The notes under the pieces were generated by a model. The model did not search any database, was not told the origin of the DNA, and worked only from the letters and a program-made list of their open reading frames with translations. Made by a program: the position numbers and the translations under genes. A stretch of DNA of 64,000 bases from Rhexocercosporidium sp. MPI-PUGE-AT-0058 (Eukaryota; Ascomycota; Leotiomycetes; Helotiales), in the NCBI GenBank assembly GCA_020746875.1, contig JAGTJL010000008.1, positions 372,001 through 436,000 on the forward strand. The letters are read 5' to 3'. Below are positions 19,650-31,740 of the stretch, in pieces (the stretch's first letter is position 1; every line of letters starts with the position of its first letter).

Positions 19650-21270
19650 TCATTTATTCTTGACCTCCTGCTTCGCCAACCACTCGCTAAACATCCATGC
19701 CTCCAAATTTTCACTCTCACTTTCCCCCTCTGCCATCAAACCCAAGCTCGGCAATTCAACCTCCCTCAACTCCGGCCTGCCACTATTCCTACACAGCCAA
19801 GCCCTCCTCTCCCCATCATAAACATACCCCTCCAGGGCCCGCGACGGCGGACTCAACGGCTTCTTCGCCTCCTTAGCACTCTCCTCCATCTTCGCCCTCA
19901 CACTATAATGCATCGTCTCGTTCGTCATACTCCCCTTGCTAACCCCGTTCACCCCCTCCGGCCTCCTATACCTCCCCGGCGTCCTCACCTTACTCCCCAA
20001 CAAACTCCACAACACACTCGGCAAAACCCCGCTATAGAACGGATCTCTATTCTTCGTCCAGCTCGGATCGGCCGTGTTACGTGTCGAAGAGCAGATCTTC
20101 TTGATGTAGTCGGTGTCGAAGGAGAGGAGGTTCCGGGAGGTGAATTGAGAGATCATCCAGAGGAGGGTTATGTTTGAGATTTTATGGTCGGGCTCACCGC
20201 CGCCAACGTCGCTGTGGTGGCCTGGGAACCACGTCTGGATGAGGGTGGGGTGGACGGTAGTACCATCGGTGCTGCGTTTGAATTCCGCGTTGGGATCACG
20301 CCACCAGAGGGTTGGGGAGAAGGAGGAGCGGTGTTCGTCCAGGCCGAGGGCTTGGAAGGCGTATTCAACTCCTGGGATATCGTCAGTGACTTCTCTTTTT
20401 CCTTCGGACAACAACAATCTGGGAGCAGTTGAGTGGCAAGACAGATCAGAAGGAATAGAACTGGAAAGGGAAAAGACTCACGTTCAGGCAACTGCGTATC
20501 CAAAAACCTCCACTTCTCATCCCACCCCCAAAACCTCGACATCCAATTCTCCGGTACACCCAACGCACCCACAGTCTCCCAGCATGCCACGGCCTTGATC
20601 TCAACATCCCCTGGCGGGATCCTCCACTCCTTCCCCTCCAACCCCTCCTTCTCAACAAACTTTTCTAAAGATCTCGTAAAGTCAGGCGTCGTCTTAGCTT
20701 TCTTGTAGAGTGAGTAAACGGCTTTGAAATACTGCATTCCGTCGCGCGAAAGCATGCCTAGGGCACCGATGAGTCCAGCTACTGAGCGTGCGGTGTAGGC
20801 CCCGCGCGAGAAGCCGAGGAGGAAGATCTCGTCGCCGGGGGAGTAGTTGTATGCTAGGTAGGAATATGCTTCACGGGAGTTCTCCTCGAGTCCTAGACCG
20901 AAACCGCCTGTTCAAACGAGTGTCAACAAAACCCCTTTCAACCGATAACTTCATCTAGTGAAAAGCTAAGCGAAGGGGATAGGGGGAGGGGCTAGTACGT
21001 ACCAGACAACAATTTCTGCGTCTTCGTCAAAGCATCACTGCCTACGCCCGCTTGGTAGAACATGATCTGCTCTTTCTCATCTTCGCCTCTATTGTGCTTG
21101 AGGGCGCGGCAGAAGTTTATGGCGTTTGTGTTGTCGAGTGGGGAGCTGTTGTCTGCGGATTGCCAGGTGCCATCGCAGGAGACGACGAGGCGTTTTTGGG
21201 CTTTGTTGGCATCTGCTGATGAGCTGCCGCTGCTGCTACTACTACTTGGGCGAGGACTAGTAGTGGTCAT
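19650..21270 (-). CDS. DUF2235 (Tle1-like) alpha/beta hydrolase
   Basis: Three exons, 21270-21003, 20907-20482 and 20371-19650, join in phase to 471 residues. After a Ser-rich N-terminus come KRLVVSCDGTWQSAD (the DUF2235 opening block), LLGFSRGAYTAR with the nucleophile Ser123 in GxSxG, the AVACWETVGALGVP block, and TWFPGHHSDVGGG with the likely catalytic Asp/His region. The domain is shared with bacterial type VI lipase effectors of the Tle1 type; fungal copies are abundant, cytosolic by appearance (no signal peptide here), and mostly uncharacterised. Lipase or esterase activity is inferred from the intact triad-like motifs. A TTGTG microsatellite lies just upstream of the ATG. Confidence 0.9.
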
Positions 21271-21274
21271 TGTG

Positions 21275-21312
21275 TTGGGTTGTGTTGTGTTGTGTTGTGT
21301 TGCTCTGTTGTT
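21275..21312 (+). repeat. TTGTG pentanucleotide microsatellite
   Basis: A run of about five TGTGT/TTGTG units starts a few bases upstream of the DUF2235 start codon, so it would lie in that gene's 5' leader as CACAA repeats. Confidence 0.7.
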
Positions 21313-22565
21313 GTGTTTTGGGAAAAGGTGGAGTCAGGCGAAGACTCGAAGCGAAACTGATAAATGTTGCTGCTAGTAGTGAAGTGTAAAAGAAAATATG
21401 AGCCTCAAGAAATAAAGGAAGATAATAGATTAATAGAACCCCATACTAAGAGCGGACCCTACAGACAAATATATACTGCCTTCATCTCCCACCTCACCGA
21501 TGATCTCGTACCTACGGTAAGCAGGCAGCCCTACAGCCAGACTATCTTTGGTGCAACGGTTCCAGTGCAGTCAGGTGCCAGGCGGTGTTGTACTCAGCTT
21601 CTCACACACTACATTTTGGCCATTGGTGCGTTTTCCTCGTTCATCTCACATCCTGGGATTTCTTATGTCAGGCTGGGTGAGCCAAGGGCTGGTGCTGACT
21701 GTGGTTAGCTTCTTGGCTATCGCTCTCCTCTGAACGAAGCGCGTGATGGTTGGCCGACTTCCGAGATTCGTTTTGTTGATTTGTTCACTTTATTTTCGCA
21801 GATATCTATATGTATCCCACAAATTCGACTTCCAAGGTATTCTCGCATAGCGACGTTAAAGCTTCGAGCTTCTCCATGATTCGATTTTCTTGGCTTCAGT
21901 GTATGCTTATTAGTTCATAATTCTGAAGATCAAAGCGCAGCGAATTCCTCTTTCTGGAGAAAATCAAGGGTTCATGATCCTGCTTGCCTATCTAAGCCTT
22001 CGCTAAAATCTCACCACAGCCCCGCCGCGCCTTGCAGTGTGATGTGATGTGATGTGAGTTGCTGTGCTGCCTCCCCGATTATCATTTCGTAATTCATACA
22101 TCATGTACAAAGTAGAACTTTAGAACTCTGGAAGGGGGTGATCATGCGCATTGAATTGAGGTTGGTCGCCGAGACAGGTATTGTTTGATTGCTCAAAGAA
22201 GGACACTGTAATTGACCGAGTGTGCCTTGGAGCCTGGTGGTCCAGGGGTGAACACACCGGAATTCAGGCTTTTCGCCGTGGGAGGGATCCAATGCTGCCA
22301 TGTTTTGGGAACGTTTTCGATAATCCTGTTCAGATGATAATTAATGAAGGCGAGGCCCCTCTGCGCGGGAATTACTTCGTAGGGGGGTATGCTGACTGGC
22401 CCCAGTTTCAAGCTGCCGTGCTGCGCCTGTGAGCCAGGCTGAATTGTTAGCTATAAGTACAACAAGGCCCTGAGCTGCTAACTGTTAGCTACCCTTTTCT
22501 TTACTTACATCTCTGCCGACAAATAAATTGTGTTTATCACCACTGCCACTTTGCTTCAAGTCAAC
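21313..22565. other. Intergenic, no gene recognised
   Basis: Frames up to 114 codons exist but show no domains. A small GTGAT repeat lies near 22036-22058. Divergent promoters of the DUF2235 gene (minus) and HET gene 1 (plus) must lie here. Confidence 0.45.
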
Positions 22566-24631
22566 ATGGAAGATTATGAGCTGTGTGAGGTGTGTCGATT
22601 GGTAACGGTAACAGCAATGAAGTCACCAGGAGGATTCGTGCACTACAGCGACGTTATGGACGTACTTTTCAACGCAGATGAATGTCGTCTATGTTCTCTA
22701 ATGTTTGCTGCGCTCCGTGAAGACTCGTGCAACAAAACAAAACTCAAAAGTATCATCAATGCAGAGCCATGTGGTTCAGATCCCACCTGGACTGTGAGAC
22801 TTTGGTTAGGAGATCTTACAGAATGGAAGTTTGACATTGAAGTCGATGGTGAAGAGGGACCATACTTCCCTGATCTCGGGTTTGTTATCGTTGTAGTTAC
22901 ATGTTTTTCTGGAAACTTTCCAGAGGATGAATGGAAAGTCAAGGATGGGGAAAACATAATGCATGGAACTATTGAGGTCTGCGATCAGATGGGTAATTAT
23001 GCTCTCTCTCACTTTGTGTTTCAGACATTATATATTAACCCATGATAGTATTGCCACGGATGAACAGTCCTAAGAGGCTGTCAGCTTTGTCATCCTCAGA
23101 TCTTAGCTTTTCGATTATTCGCGACTGGATAAAAGAATGTGACGCATCGCATGATAAGTGCAAAATGATAAGAGACGGCATATCGGCCGAATTTCTTCCA
23201 CCACGCCTCATCGACGTTGGCCCACATGATGGATCACGACAGCCTTTCCTTTGCGTCGTGAGTGAAGATCTCAAAGGAGAACAACATGGTTTACGGTACA
23301 CTGCTTTAAGTTATTGTTGGGGCAAACGCGGAACGCTCTGGACGACTGGCTCTAATATCTCTGAAAGAAGAGAGGAAATTGCCTTGAAAGATTTTCCTGG
23401 AACAATCCGAGACGCCGTCCTAATTACACGAAAACTGGGTATCCAGTACCTCTGGGTGGACGCTCTCTGTATTTTACAGAGTGGAGGAAACCACGACGAA
23501 AAAGCTCAGTATGATTGGGAGCAGCACTCCCATATCATGGGCGATATCTATGGCAATGCGTTCGTTACTTTGGGAGCTGCAGCAGCAATGCATGCTAATT
23601 ATGGGATTTTTCATGAGAGAAAACTTCCGCGGTACTGCCGGATCCCTCTGGATACCGAAAATGAGACCGAATCCATCGATCTTTGCTCTGGCACTGATCG
23701 AGAGGACGGCAACTTCCATATTTCCCATGAGATGCAGCCCCTCTACAAACGCGCTTGGGCGTTCCAGGAAAAAGCGCTTTCTAAAAGATTTCTTGCGTAC
23801 CAGACAGGTCAGATCTATTGGTTGTGTCCTGAGGAAGAAGTCATAGAGGACGGGACGACTGTTCCAGTCTATTCTGATACTCTAAGTGCATATTCCACGG
23901 AGACTTGGAACTCCTCTACTTGGCGAAGACTTGTAGAAAAATACAGCAAAACCGAAGCCACTTATGAGAAAGATAAATTACCAGCTTTAAGTGGGTTGGC
24001 CAAAACCATCCAGGAAATGAGTAAGGATACATACGTGGCAGGTCTTTGGAAGAATACGATACTCGACGGCCTTATATGGAAGACTCGGAAGCCCGCTTTC
24101 GTTCATCGACCAACGCAATATAGGGCGCCTTCTTGGTCATGGGCTGCATTGGACGGAGAAGTTGCGTGGTTGCGGCCCTTCATGGCTGAACCATATGATG
24201 TCGAATCCTGGAAGTATGAAGTGCAGTATGTCGCCCGGTTTGTCGACGACCACATTACGATTTCGGGGTCCAATCCATTTGGTGAGGTAGCTTGTGGATA
24301 TATGTCAATCGACGGACTTTTAAAGAGCCTGGACGAGAGCGAATTACAAGAATTCGGTAATGCTAAAAGTCGAATCCGCATTTTCCCAGATACAGCAGAT
24401 TTAGTCACTGAATCGCATGCTGGAAACACTTCTATATCACCAGCCGGACTCGGTTTGTTCATGATGCCGATAAGAGAAGAATATCTTGGATGTATGGGCC
24501 TTGTTCTTCGATATAACCATAACAGGCTATCGTATAGAAGAGTTGGTTTATTCTGGATACCATCCTGGCGAAGAGATGGCTCATCCTGGTGGTTTGATGG
24601 GTGTGAGGAGCAAACCATCGATATTGAATAG
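22566..24631 (+). CDS. HET-domain protein 1
   Basis: Exons 22566-22992 and 23049-24631; the 56-nt intron (GTAATT...GATAG) restores phase to give 669 residues. The N-terminus has paired C-x2-C knuckles (LCEVC, ECRLC) often seen before HET domains. The HET core follows the usual order: IIRDWIKECDASHDKC near 165-180, YTALSYCWG at about 227-234, RDAVLITRKLGIQYLWVDALCILQ near 263-286, and RAWAFQEKALSKR. A C-terminal region with APSWSWAALDG follows. HET domains trigger cell death after fusion of incompatible fungal strains and resemble TIR domains; partners are unknown here. No NACHT or repeat region is fused. Another HET gene lies 3.2 kb away on the other strand. Confidence 0.92.
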
Positions 24632-25980
24632 ATAATAGAAGTGAACATTACCCCGTGGTCATGAAATTCTAAACTCAGCATTCTAATCTACTACTAAAGA
24701 TTGAGCTCCTAAACCTCTAATAGCGTAACCATATATTATATTTTGGTTCTCATTTGCATTGGCCCTCCCTATCTTATGTTATTATATGCCCCTCCTTGAC
24801 TCTTATATAATAAGATGATCAATTGCTCATTGGTTATGTTAATGATTTATCTGGTTCCGATAAAGTCAATTTTGCCCGTTACTAGTAACACAGGTCGTTT
24901 CCGACCCAGAATGGGCCAAGACTGGAATCAAAATAATCGAACTACGAGCCGGATATATGTTTGAGTTATATTGATCTCATCACTAGTATAGGTGGGGACT
25001 GTAGCCAGTGGCAGAACTGCAGCGGTGGTTCTCAGGGCAGATCGTCGTCTGTTGATTTGTAATCAGTGCTGCTCAGCCATATCTAACATAAACACGTCAA
25101 AGCCTACGTAAGCTATTACGTAGTAATAGCGTTTATAAAAGTTTCTAGAGGCTGATAATCGTGTATATAAAGAGCCGTAAGCTCTCTCGTTTCCGGAACT
25201 CAAGCAATTCAAGACTCACTTCATATCAAGTGTCGTGTCCTCTCCCTCGGATTCGCCTATTTATTTCCACATGGTCGAATGTGAACTACTAGTGGCTCCG
25301 CGTCTGATACTCTATGTACACACAGATGTGAACCAAATAAAATCAATATGCCTGTCAGAGATAGATTAGTGAGCAGCAGTGTGAATATTACTGGCTGCAG
25401 CTTTTCCAACAGCAGTTTCGACCTCTTCAGAGTCAGACTAGCCGATGCTGTCCCGTAAAATACACTCCGGTAATACTTGGTAGGAGATAGCTGCTTGCGT
25501 CCAATACTAGCAACTAATGCTTCTTGAGGACCATTGACTACAGTATCAGGGACATCGATATCTGTACTGGCACTCAAACTTTCGGCTGGACATCCCAGAC
25601 GTTACCTCTCATCTCTTCTATATCAACGATATGGAGGGTTGCAGCCTGGGAGGACTCGACGTCAGACGCTTCTCTAAGGAGAGGCAGAAATTGACGCGGC
25701 ATTCAGCCTTATCATTGAAGTGGACAGTAAGGAGATCCAGGAGAACAGGACAGGATGCTGGGCAACAGCAGCATGACGGTGTAGACACGGGAAGGGCGAA
25801 ACACCTGAATCATAAGTTGATCCGTAGAAAGATGCGGAAATTTCAGGATACTAGCTGGTCGGTAGTAATGGATTATGGGGTTACATGTTACAGAATGGCT
25901 CGAACCTTCTATACGCGGCCCCAAATATCAAGCGTAGCGCCCATCTGACCTAGAACGATACCACATCAATTCCGATTCAC
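24632..25980. other. AT-rich spacer with possible retroelement remnant
   Basis: 24650-25150 is AT-rich and without frames. A block at 25160-25250 (TATATAAAGAGCC, then CTCTC and TCAAG-type motifs) resembles the promoter part of a fungal LTR, but no second copy or intact gag/pol was found. Frames 25257-25577 (minus) and 25631-25948 (plus) have no recognisable domain. Confidence 0.4.
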
Positions 25981-26469
25981 CTAAACAATATCAACTGTCT
26001 TGCCACACTTGCATCCATCCACGCCCTCCTCATTTTGCCCACACTGCTCGATGCTGGTGTTGCCAGTGCCATCCTGGAGCACTCTTGTGCAGCGAATCAC
26101 CTCCTTGGTCGCAACCGTCTCTCCGCACTTGCACCCATCAATGCCCTCCTCGTTCTGCTGGCAACTCTCAAGGCTAGAGTTACCAGTCCCATCATCTAAG
26201 ACTCTTGTGCAGCGGACCTGGGTATTGCGGATGCGGCATGCACAGCCGTCGACGCCCTCTTCGCCTTTGTCGCACGCCACGAAGTTGTTGTTTCCAGTTC
26301 CGTCAGAGACCAGTTTCCTGCATTCTTCGCGCTGGATTACCGGGGGGTCGGCCTGTCGTTGGGCGAGTCCAAGTCCACGGACGTGTGCAAGAGGGTGACT
26401 GTCGGATCTGAGGGCAAGAGCTACTATGGCCAAGGGAAAGAGGGCGGTGATCAGAGTAGATGGCTTCAT
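25981..26469 (-). CDS. Secreted protein of three tandem 4-Cys repeats
   Basis: An intronless 162-residue protein. A signal peptide (residues 1 to about 20) is followed by a short spacer with a basic site (AQRQ) and three repeats with identical Cys spacing C-x15-C-x9-C-x-C: Cys 50/66/76/78, 87/103/113/115 and 127/143/153/155. Each repeat carries the signature D-G-T-G-N then E-E-G-(V/I)-D-G-C-x-C. Repeats start 37 and 40 residues apart. With all 12 Cys placed this regularly, two disulfides per repeat or metal binding are likely. I do not recognise the family. Size, secretion and Cys content are those of a candidate effector or cell-surface protein. It sits between two HET genes. Confidence 0.85.
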   Translation of the reverse strand: MKPSTLITALFPLAIVALALRSDSHPLAHVRGLGLAQRQADPPVIQREECRKLVSDGTGNNNFVACDKGEEGVDGCACRIRNTQVRCTRVLDDGTGNSSLESCQQNEEGIDGCKCGETVATKEVIRCTRVLQDGTGNTSIEQCGQNEEGVDGCKCGKTVDIV

Positions 26470-27797
26470 GGCGGCGGCAGGAGAGGGAGTTCTGCGGATT
26501 GAATGAGGGACGATCGGAGTAAGGATAGCTGGTTGATGGGGTTGATAGAATAGTTCGGGCGCGGACTGTCCAGGACCAGCTGGTAAAGGTTGCAGGTACG
26601 GTAAATTAATAGGATTGAAGAAGCGAAAAAGGCCAGCTCGGAGTCAATAAAGAGATGCAGGAAAGAATTTGGAGGCACATCCTACAGCAGCCGGTCACCT
26701 TTAAATAATAGCCACTGTAATTACTTGGTAGTCAGGGTCACGATAATGCTGCAGGATGAAGGTTTGAAACAAGGGTGATGCCAAGTCCAATGGAAACAAC
26801 GGAAACATCAGGTGCGAATTCCTGTTCCAGCATAATTATTCATCCCGTGTTAAGATGACACGCAGATCAAGCAACTAGTAGCCTTACAGTCCCGCCCCCC
26901 GGGTCCTAACGTTATTCGGTGGAGACTTTTTTCTCGGCTGCTTTTACAGTGGCAAAGTTACTTCCCCTCACGGTTTGTGCTCTGTTAACATACTAAATCA
27001 ATTTCCGTATATTCCTTGTCTAATTATAAGGCAGCTTGAAATCTGCCCCTTTTGCGTTTAAGTGATAGGCAAAAGGTCTCCACCGTATAACGTTGGGACG
27101 GGGGGGGGGACTGTGGACATGAGACTGGGGTTCGTCTCGACTTTGACAAGGCAAATTGCGAAACAGCACGCACCCCCGGAATGCCTCAGCCTCCCCTACA
27201 TTCAGTCCAATAAGCGACCGAAATACGATGTCAGAAATCACTATAAATCTGTTAGCGCCGGACATGGTGGATGTCGTCAAGTATTCCTATTCGTGATCTT
27301 GTACACTCATTAGGGGACTGTGAAGAGGATATGTTGTTGATGCTGCCACAACACAAGCATTCAGGAACAAAGACTTAAAATTGAAGTAGTGCAGGGATAA
27401 AGCAGTCGAGGAGTTAGTTGGGGAAGTGGGGTGGGGTGGGGTCAGCTAACTGTCAACACGAACCTTGGATTTCTCAACCAGCTTCAAAATTTGGCATCCA
27501 TTCATCGAGCTTCTTCCTGCTGCGACTCAGACATTGAAAATGTGACTTGATTGGAGTCGACTCCCCAGTTTTCTATCTAACTGCTCTGCGATGTTCGGAA
27601 ATTGGAGAAAAAGAGGTGCGGGAGTTTTGACTATACGTGCTCCCTCGTCGATCAAGGACCCGTGTGCGAATGCATATGGTCATGGGAGGAATTCTCTTGA
27701 ATAATAGACCTTGAACTTCTCCCAGTAAATCAATGACTGTCACACTTAGAAGGAGAAGATGAGACACAAGGGATCCGTTACCTTCACACTTAATTTG
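26470..27797. other. Intergenic, no gene recognised
   Basis: Contains a run of 10 G at 27100-27109 and several short frames without features. The promoter of the Cys-repeat gene lies at its left end. Confidence 0.45.
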
Positions 27798-30323
27798 CTA
27801 TCCAAGCCAGAGATCAATATCCTCTTTCTCAGTCTCCCAAACATCTTTTAAAACTCTTCCAATACCTCTCCTATAAGCAATACTACCCTCCCACTTCACC
27901 CAAAGGACATTATAGAACTCATACAGCTCTCCATGCTTCGGCCTTTCTGGTAACTCCCACTCCTCGATGGCAGCTGGGCTGTCTGCATTTCTAGCATAAC
28001 CTCTGGAGATAGCAACAAGCTCAAGCGCCTTCCCCTTGGGAGTTTCTGGGAGTGCCAAAAAGTCCCTGTCATGAATGAGAATAAAACCCGCCCAAGCCCC
28101 AGTTGCATCTCTGAGCGATGTTGTCGCTCTCAGAGCACCTGTAGAACGTCCTGGGAAATTCTTCATTAAGCCGCCGGCGTAAAAGGTCGCTCGCGCTGTA
28201 CGGCCATGTAGAAGCTGTGCTGATCCATGTGTGGGTGGTTCCAAGGGCTCCTGAGGTGTGGCAGGAATAGGATACCGAAACTTCTGGCTGGGAAAATTTG
28301 AATGTGTAAAGAAAAAGCGTCCTGTACTTGTTTTTGCTCCTTTTCTTGTTGTTTTCGAGGCAGCTTCTTTGTCGTCGCTGAGCTCAACCTCATGCCGCAC
28401 CCAACCAAGGGGAAGATCCAGATTGGTGTTGGACAGGCTTGCAAACCTTTGCCAGTTACAATCAATCGTGCGGCCCTTGTCCTGAGGATTCATAGAGGTA
28501 TGAAGAGTCCATTCTATGTATGATATTACTTTATGCGGAGGTTTATCAAGCTGGTGCTTCGGGTCTGTGGGTGCTATGAAATCTGTACCGCTTTCCCAGC
28601 AACGCGGGTTGATTTCGCCATGCCATCCCATCCCTAAATGTGTTAGTGTTCAGCTGAGCATTACAAAATTCAGGAGCCTTACATGACCAGGAAGGAAGTC
28701 CTGAACGCTCGGGGGCAATTTCAGCAGCCTTCGTAGAAACTCTCCGTTTAACTTTGCTCTCGGGGGTCCACAAGAGCGCAGCATCAAAAAAGGTCTCCGG
28801 GAGTCCAAACATGAATCCTGCAGGGAATTGAGGCCGCAAAGAAGCCATGATCCCCGAGAACGCCGCGGCAACGTCTTCTGGGAATGTGAGTTTACGTTTG
28901 TTATAATTGTTTACAATACAAAGATAGTTGGATAGACTTGGCCAAGGTTTCGAGTGCAGTAGGAGCTCTTCGACGCGACTTTTCAATGGGTAGCATGCTC
29001 GCATGGGACCGTTAATATGGTCTATGTCTTCGCTCCAGATGGCTTGCTTGCAAATCCACTAAGTCACCATGTTAGCTGTGCATTACTCCAGTGGATGATT
29101 CGAACGACTGCCGTAGACCAAACTTGTCAAAGCACAGATGGGCTTGGCTCATACCAACGTTCTGTCACAGCCAAAGACTAATCGCCGAGAAGAGAATAGA
29201 TGCTCCTGATACGTCCATGCTCTCGTGAGCCATCGAGTTTCTTTCATTGTTGTCCGCCCTGCTGGCACCATTGAAGTACGATTCGAGAGCTGGTAGACTG
29301 GTTGCTCGACAGATCTGGGCTCTGATATACCTTTGAGTCCTCGTATACCATAACCAGCATTAGACCCTCCTGCTGCGATGATCGTTATCATCGCATTTGC
29401 ATAGATTGCACTCATATCATTCAGTTCTCCATCTTTGGTTGCCCAGTCATCCTGCACGATGCAGAGTGCGTCAACCCACAGATATTTCTCATGAGCAAGC
29501 TTCGTGACATGAAGCGCATGGATGATTGTTCTAGGTATTTTTTTGCTTTCGATCGCCGTAAGGAGAGCACCCTTTACTTGCAGATCACGAACATTGGCTT
29601 TCATTGTCCTAAAGCTTTCAATGTGGCCCCATACATAACTTAGCGCGATATAGTTCATCGTTAGCGTCGATCTGACCAAACACAGGTTCTCGACATCGAT
29701 AAGCAGTCTTGGTCGAGCGCTGAAGCTGGGACTATTGTGATGCGGGCTGCAGTCACGTCCATGTTCCTGGATACATCGGTCTTTCCAAGATTTGAAGAGG
29801 CGAGTGTCCTGCCAATCTTCGTCAATAAGCTTCGCATGACCAGAGACACTCACGCTCTGATGCTCGTGAGAGTTTCGGCTAGTAGACTGAAGCTTTTGGA
29901 AGTATGGATCGCGCCAGGTAACGCTGTCCTCGCAGGATAGCATAATCTTATACTCTTCTGGGCTCTTTACGGTGACCTTGCTTTCCGGGTGCACAGCTTT
30001 CCCGGTCTGTTTGCTGACCTCGTCCAGATACCGAGACAATAGTTGAACGTGCACCAAGCACTTCGAATCAAGAAGAGCTGAGACTGGACCGAGCTCGAAA
30101 TTTACATTCCGAAGCGAACGCTGAGGACCGGAGTTGACAGCTTCTTCGATTTTTTCGCAAACTACGCATCGTGTGTTCCTTTCATTCTGCTACCCATGTG
30201 AGTACCTTGCTCCTTGAAAATGTTGATATCTAGACAGGTGAAGCTTACCGCCCACAGCCGCAAATTGCGTTCCTCCCGCTCGTCTTGGCTTGTAACCTCT
30301 GCATTCTGACGTAAGATAGTCAT
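27798..30323 (-). CDS. HET-domain protein 2
   Basis: Four exons, 30323-30249, 30189-29155, 29058-28683 and 28633-27798, all joining in phase to 773 residues. A CVVC knuckle opens the protein (near residue 30). The HET core contains SWKDRCIQEHGRDC, YIALSYVWG at about 206-213, KYLWVDALCIVQDDW at about 260-274, and RAWTYQEHLFSSRRLVFGC. After the core come VCKQ-type (WICKQAIWSED) and PSWSWMGWHGEI blocks, common in fungal HET proteins. The start is the least certain point: ATG 30323 is the first in-frame ATG, but an upstream exon cannot be excluded. It is probably a cytosolic death-inducing or signalling protein. Its stop end faces the Cys-repeat gene and its start faces the decayed hydrolase. Confidence 0.9.
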
Positions 30324-30745
30324 TACGGCTGCGCGCTCGAGACTTAGTTTCACTTGTATGTGGCTGAAGGGTACATCCTGGCAATGACTCCTGACTGCAA
30401 TCAATATAGCCCTGCGAGAAATTTCACGAAGCTTCAAAGCGGGGTCGGACGACTTCACGACGGCTGACTAATACACTCTTCTAGTTCGGTTTGTCCTGCG
30501 TGGAAACGTTGAATCTCCGTCGGCTGTTAGCTACTACCTATCTAGCACTTAGAAAAAGCTTATATTGAGTAAGGAGGACTTCAGACAGTGTTTTAATTCT
30601 ATGTTGCCATACTGAATGTTGACTTTGCAAGGCTCGCTTAGACAATTCCAAAGAGTCAGACCACCATTCCGCTTGCTCAATCCCTCCTAAAACCATTTCT
30701 TTACCTGCATCTCTGCACCAAGGCCCCGAAAATTAAATGGACAGC
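30324..30745. other. Spacer between HET gene 2 and hydrolase remnant
   Basis: Upstream DNA of HET gene 2. The in-frame open reading continues to about 30458 without an ATG. Nothing else is seen. Confidence 0.45.
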
Positions 30746-31740
30746 TCACTTCTTCTGAATTTCGTTGAAGAACTGGAAGGCTTTCTGTTGACGCAACTCC
30801 GCCTGACCAAGATAGATCTTGTGTCCATGGCCTTGAATAATTTCCATCTTTGCCTTGACATGCTTCGCCAGCAGCTTCTGACCCTCCATTAGTACCGGAG
30901 CACTATTCCCGGGCGTATGAAACACATCGGAACCTTCACCTAATCCATAACCAAACGAGCATCTGAACCCTTCTTGCATATAATCTCCGCATAATCCACC
31001 GGCACTTCCTTACTTGGCATAAAGAACTGCTCGAGAGACCAAGCAAAGAAGTCATCTGCAGCACCCTTATCCGTTGTATCCCGATGGATGAACTCCTCAC
31101 ACAATTTCCGTGTCCCTAGTTCCACAATCGACTTAGGCGTGGGGGAGTATCTGAACAAGATCGTCTTCTGTGAGGCTGGAGATAGGTAGACGGACTGCTA
31201 CAGATGGCGACGCTGTGGAAACGGATTGAGGTGGGATGAACCAAGAATCCCATTAATCGCAACCTGGAACAGCCTTTATAGACTTCTGGAGTGGAGGGTA
31301 GAATTCGATATTAGTCAGTAGGATTCAGTACATTTGGCATGTTGCTCCAGTCTGCTAAATTCCCAGAGTGATACCTGCGTTGGAAATATGGGTGGCATTG
31401 AGCCCCAAGGGACCCAGCGAAAATTCTAGCAGTGTTTTCACCGAGGTAGTGAACTTTATCGACCTAGAGCTGACCGAGGTGTCAACCTATTCCGGCAGCT
31501 GCGACCTCGATAGTCTTGGGGTGCTTCAAGGGTGCGCCGCTGAATAGCCGTGGCCCAGGGGGTCGTAGCGCATCACACGGTATTTAGAATCGAGGACGGG
31601 TACCCATTTCTACCAGATGCGGAGGAGCGACCAGGTCCGTGTTGGATAAGAACTGTTTCGGTGAGTACCCATGGGTCTACGAAGTTATCATCGCTGTAGT
31701 AGGTTTTGACACCCGTGGGGTGAGTAATACATGGCATGTC
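30746..31740 (-). pseudogene. Decayed alpha/beta-hydrolase gene
   Basis: Pieces of one protein appear in order on the minus strand but in different frames. Near 31737: MPCITHPTGVKTYYSDDNF and TVLIQHGPGRSSA. Then after a frame change: KYRVMRYDPLGHGYSAAHP, with stops on either side. Further pieces include KVHYLGE-like and LADWSNMP blocks. A longer intact piece at 31158-30943 (KLCEEFIHRDTTDKGAADDF) and, after another frame change, APVLMEGQKLLAKHV and MEIIQGHGHKIYLGQ complete the C-terminus. Gly-His-Gly and G-x-S-x-G-like positions fit an alpha/beta hydrolase related to enol-lactonases. At least three stops and two frame changes mean no functional product. Confidence 0.7.

Noticed and set aside
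19545..20177. 210-codon plus-strand frame rich in Pro and Arg
   Set aside because: Antisense shadow of the DUF2235 gene's last exon.
29090..29130. GTTCGAATC on the minus strand, like a tRNA B box
   Set aside because: No matching A box, acceptor stem or cloverleaf; it lies inside an intron of HET gene 2.
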